In this document: in pieces, positions 32,230-32,711 of the stretch
How the letters are laid out: the number at the start of each line of letters is the position of its first letter
Position numbering within the stretch: the first letter of the stretch is position 1
Origin: Kiritimatiellia bacterium
Lineage (GTDB): Bacteria; Verrucomicrobiota; Kiritimatiellia; RFP12; UBA1067
Reading direction: 5' to 3'
Assembly: GCA_017962315.1 (NCBI GenBank)
Contig: JAGCVN010000105.1
Location: 1 to 32,711 of the forward strand
Length of the DNA: 32,711 bases
Program-made: the position numbers and the translations under genes
The notes under the pieces: generated by a model
What the model was told of the DNA's origin: nothing
What the model saw: only the letters and a program-made list of their open reading frames with translations
The model's database searches: none

Positions 32230-32358
32230 ATGATATTATGGTGCGGAACGCCCCTACTCATGCCGCAGGATGAATCGACCAAGTACTGGTGGTTCGGCCC
32301 TGCAGAGCTGTATGAACTCTACGGACAGGAGATCGCCCAGAGAAAAAAGCGTTCATAA
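32230..32358 (+). CDS. possible small or remnant ORF (42 aa)
   Basis: This frame has protein-like content near its end (DESTKYWWFGPAELYELYGQ) and stops at TAA 32356-32358, inside the activator boxes of module iii. It has no clear ribosome site, and the same frame is open back to a TAA at 32176, so it is more likely the tail of a lost gene than a complete one. I do not recognise it. Confidence 0.3.
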   Translation: MILWCGTPLLMPQDESTKYWWFGPAELYELYGQEIAQRKKRS

Positions 32359-32382
32359 TTTGACCACCTGCTAATATTTTGA
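32353..32382 (+). promoter_or_regulatory. upstream activator box pair, copy iii
   Basis: TCATAATTTGA (32353-32363) and TAATATTTTGA (32372-32382, one change from TCA-N5-TGA) are 19 bp apart. AATTTGA again begins 71 bp before the -24 T. The dyad GGCCGGGAAC/GTTTCCGGCC (32392-32401/32407-32416) lies between boxes and promoter. Confidence 0.65.
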
Positions 32383-32427
32383 GCAGAGATAGGCCGGGAA
32401 CGACGTGTTTCCGGCCTCGTTTCGCCT

Positions 32428-32443
32428 TGGCACGGAGATTGCT
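32428..32443 (+). promoter_or_regulatory. sigma-54 promoter, copy iii
   Basis: TGGCACGGAGATTGCT is identical to copy ii and a perfect consensus match. The preceding ~20 bases (TTCCGGCCTCGTTTCNCCT) are also shared with copy ii. Confidence 0.85.
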
Positions 32444-32481
32444 AGTGTTAAGGCATGGAAAATTGCACGGAAGGAGATGCG

Positions 32482-32711
32482 ATGTTGTTGAAGAAGATGA
32501 CGGACAGGGCCGGATCGTTTACGCCCGTAAATGGTTCGCGCGAACGGCTTGCATACGCAAGGCCGTTTTACTATACTGCCCGCCAGACAATTCAGCAACA
32601 TTGCGTTCGTCGCATGGTGGCCAGAGTGAAACCGCAAAATTCATCTGCAAGGGCTACGATACGGTGGATGCGTCCGATGGGCGCATCTCCTTTCGTGGTT
32701 TCTTGCAAGGC
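32482..32711 (+). pseudogene. broken paralogue of the 28904 gene, cut by window end
   Basis: After sigma-54 promoter iii and a ribosome site (AAGGAG), the ATG at 32482 opens a frame that reaches the window end, but its sequence does not look like the relative. The DNA at 32540-32633 matches 28961-29052. In the matching frame it reads ANGLHTQGRFTILPARQFSN and IAFVAWWPE against ANGLTGSGRFVTLAPDSSF and IAFVALLARVKP. That frame has a TAA at 32528 and, after a one-base loss near 32616, a TGA at 32627. So the copy is either frameshifted or a non-coding dispersed repeat. A further in-frame ATG lies at 32455. Confidence 0.45.

Noticed and set aside
32371..32637. 88-codon minus-strand frame at the window end
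   Set aside because: It runs through the sigma-54 promoter and the repeated segment in antisense, and has no ribosome site or conserved pattern.

Overview
The window looks like a chromosomal piece of an uncultured, GC-rich Gram-negative bacterium of the PVC superphylum. My best guess is a gut or rumen Kiritimatiellota/Lentisphaerota relative. The clues are Tat-exported Gfo/Idh/MocA oxidoreductases in tandem, a GH106-type rhamnosidase, a giant beta-helix/GH95-like secreted enzyme, a TPR-ExbB-SEL1 operon, heptad repeat arrays between genes and an island of sigma-54-driven small genes. The taxon is inference; there is no rRNA or tRNA in the window.

From 1 to 13 kb the strand is mostly plus. It carries dnaX and a short unknown gene, then a ~500 bp repeat-rich gap. 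The RNase Y gene (rny, minus) is divergent from a CapD/PglF-type sugar-nucleotide dehydratase, which overlaps rsgA. rsgA is cut by an in-frame TAG. Then come the Na+/serine-threonine symporter sstT and a 1562-aa exported protein that joins a parallel beta-helix to a GH95-like glycosidase with a lectin-like insertion.

From 13 to 28 kb everything is on the minus strand, in several operons. They are: an unknown gene plus a WalJ/YycJ-like metallo-hydrolase; two Gfo/Idh/MocA oxidoreductases; a TPR protein, an ExbB/TolQ-type channel and a SEL1 protein, all overlapping; and ybaK, a GH106 rhamnosidase, a lone TRAP large permease (dctM), a universal stress protein and ahbC. Good sigma-70-type promoters (TTGNNN-N16/17-TANNNT) can be read before most of these units. 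Several lie so close to the start codon that the mRNAs should be leaderless.

From 28 kb to the end is an accessory island on the plus strand. It holds a zinc-ribbon membrane protein, small unknown genes, a PD-(D/E)XK-like protein, a decayed phospholipase D gene, an ankyrin-like protein, and a DUF3791/DUF3990/small-gene cassette whose DUF3990 gene has lost its N-terminal part.

The most striking signal is a module present three times in this island (28.0, 30.5 and 32.4 kb). Two TCA-N5-TGA boxes lie 19 bp apart, then comes an inverted repeat, then a sigma-54 -24/-12 promoter. The first box is at exactly the same distance (its AATTTGA begins 71 bp upstream of the -24 T) in all three copies. A fourth copy at 28.85 kb is degenerate. 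This looks like a dedicated enhancer-binding-protein regulon, or a mobile promoter cassette, that drives accessory genes.
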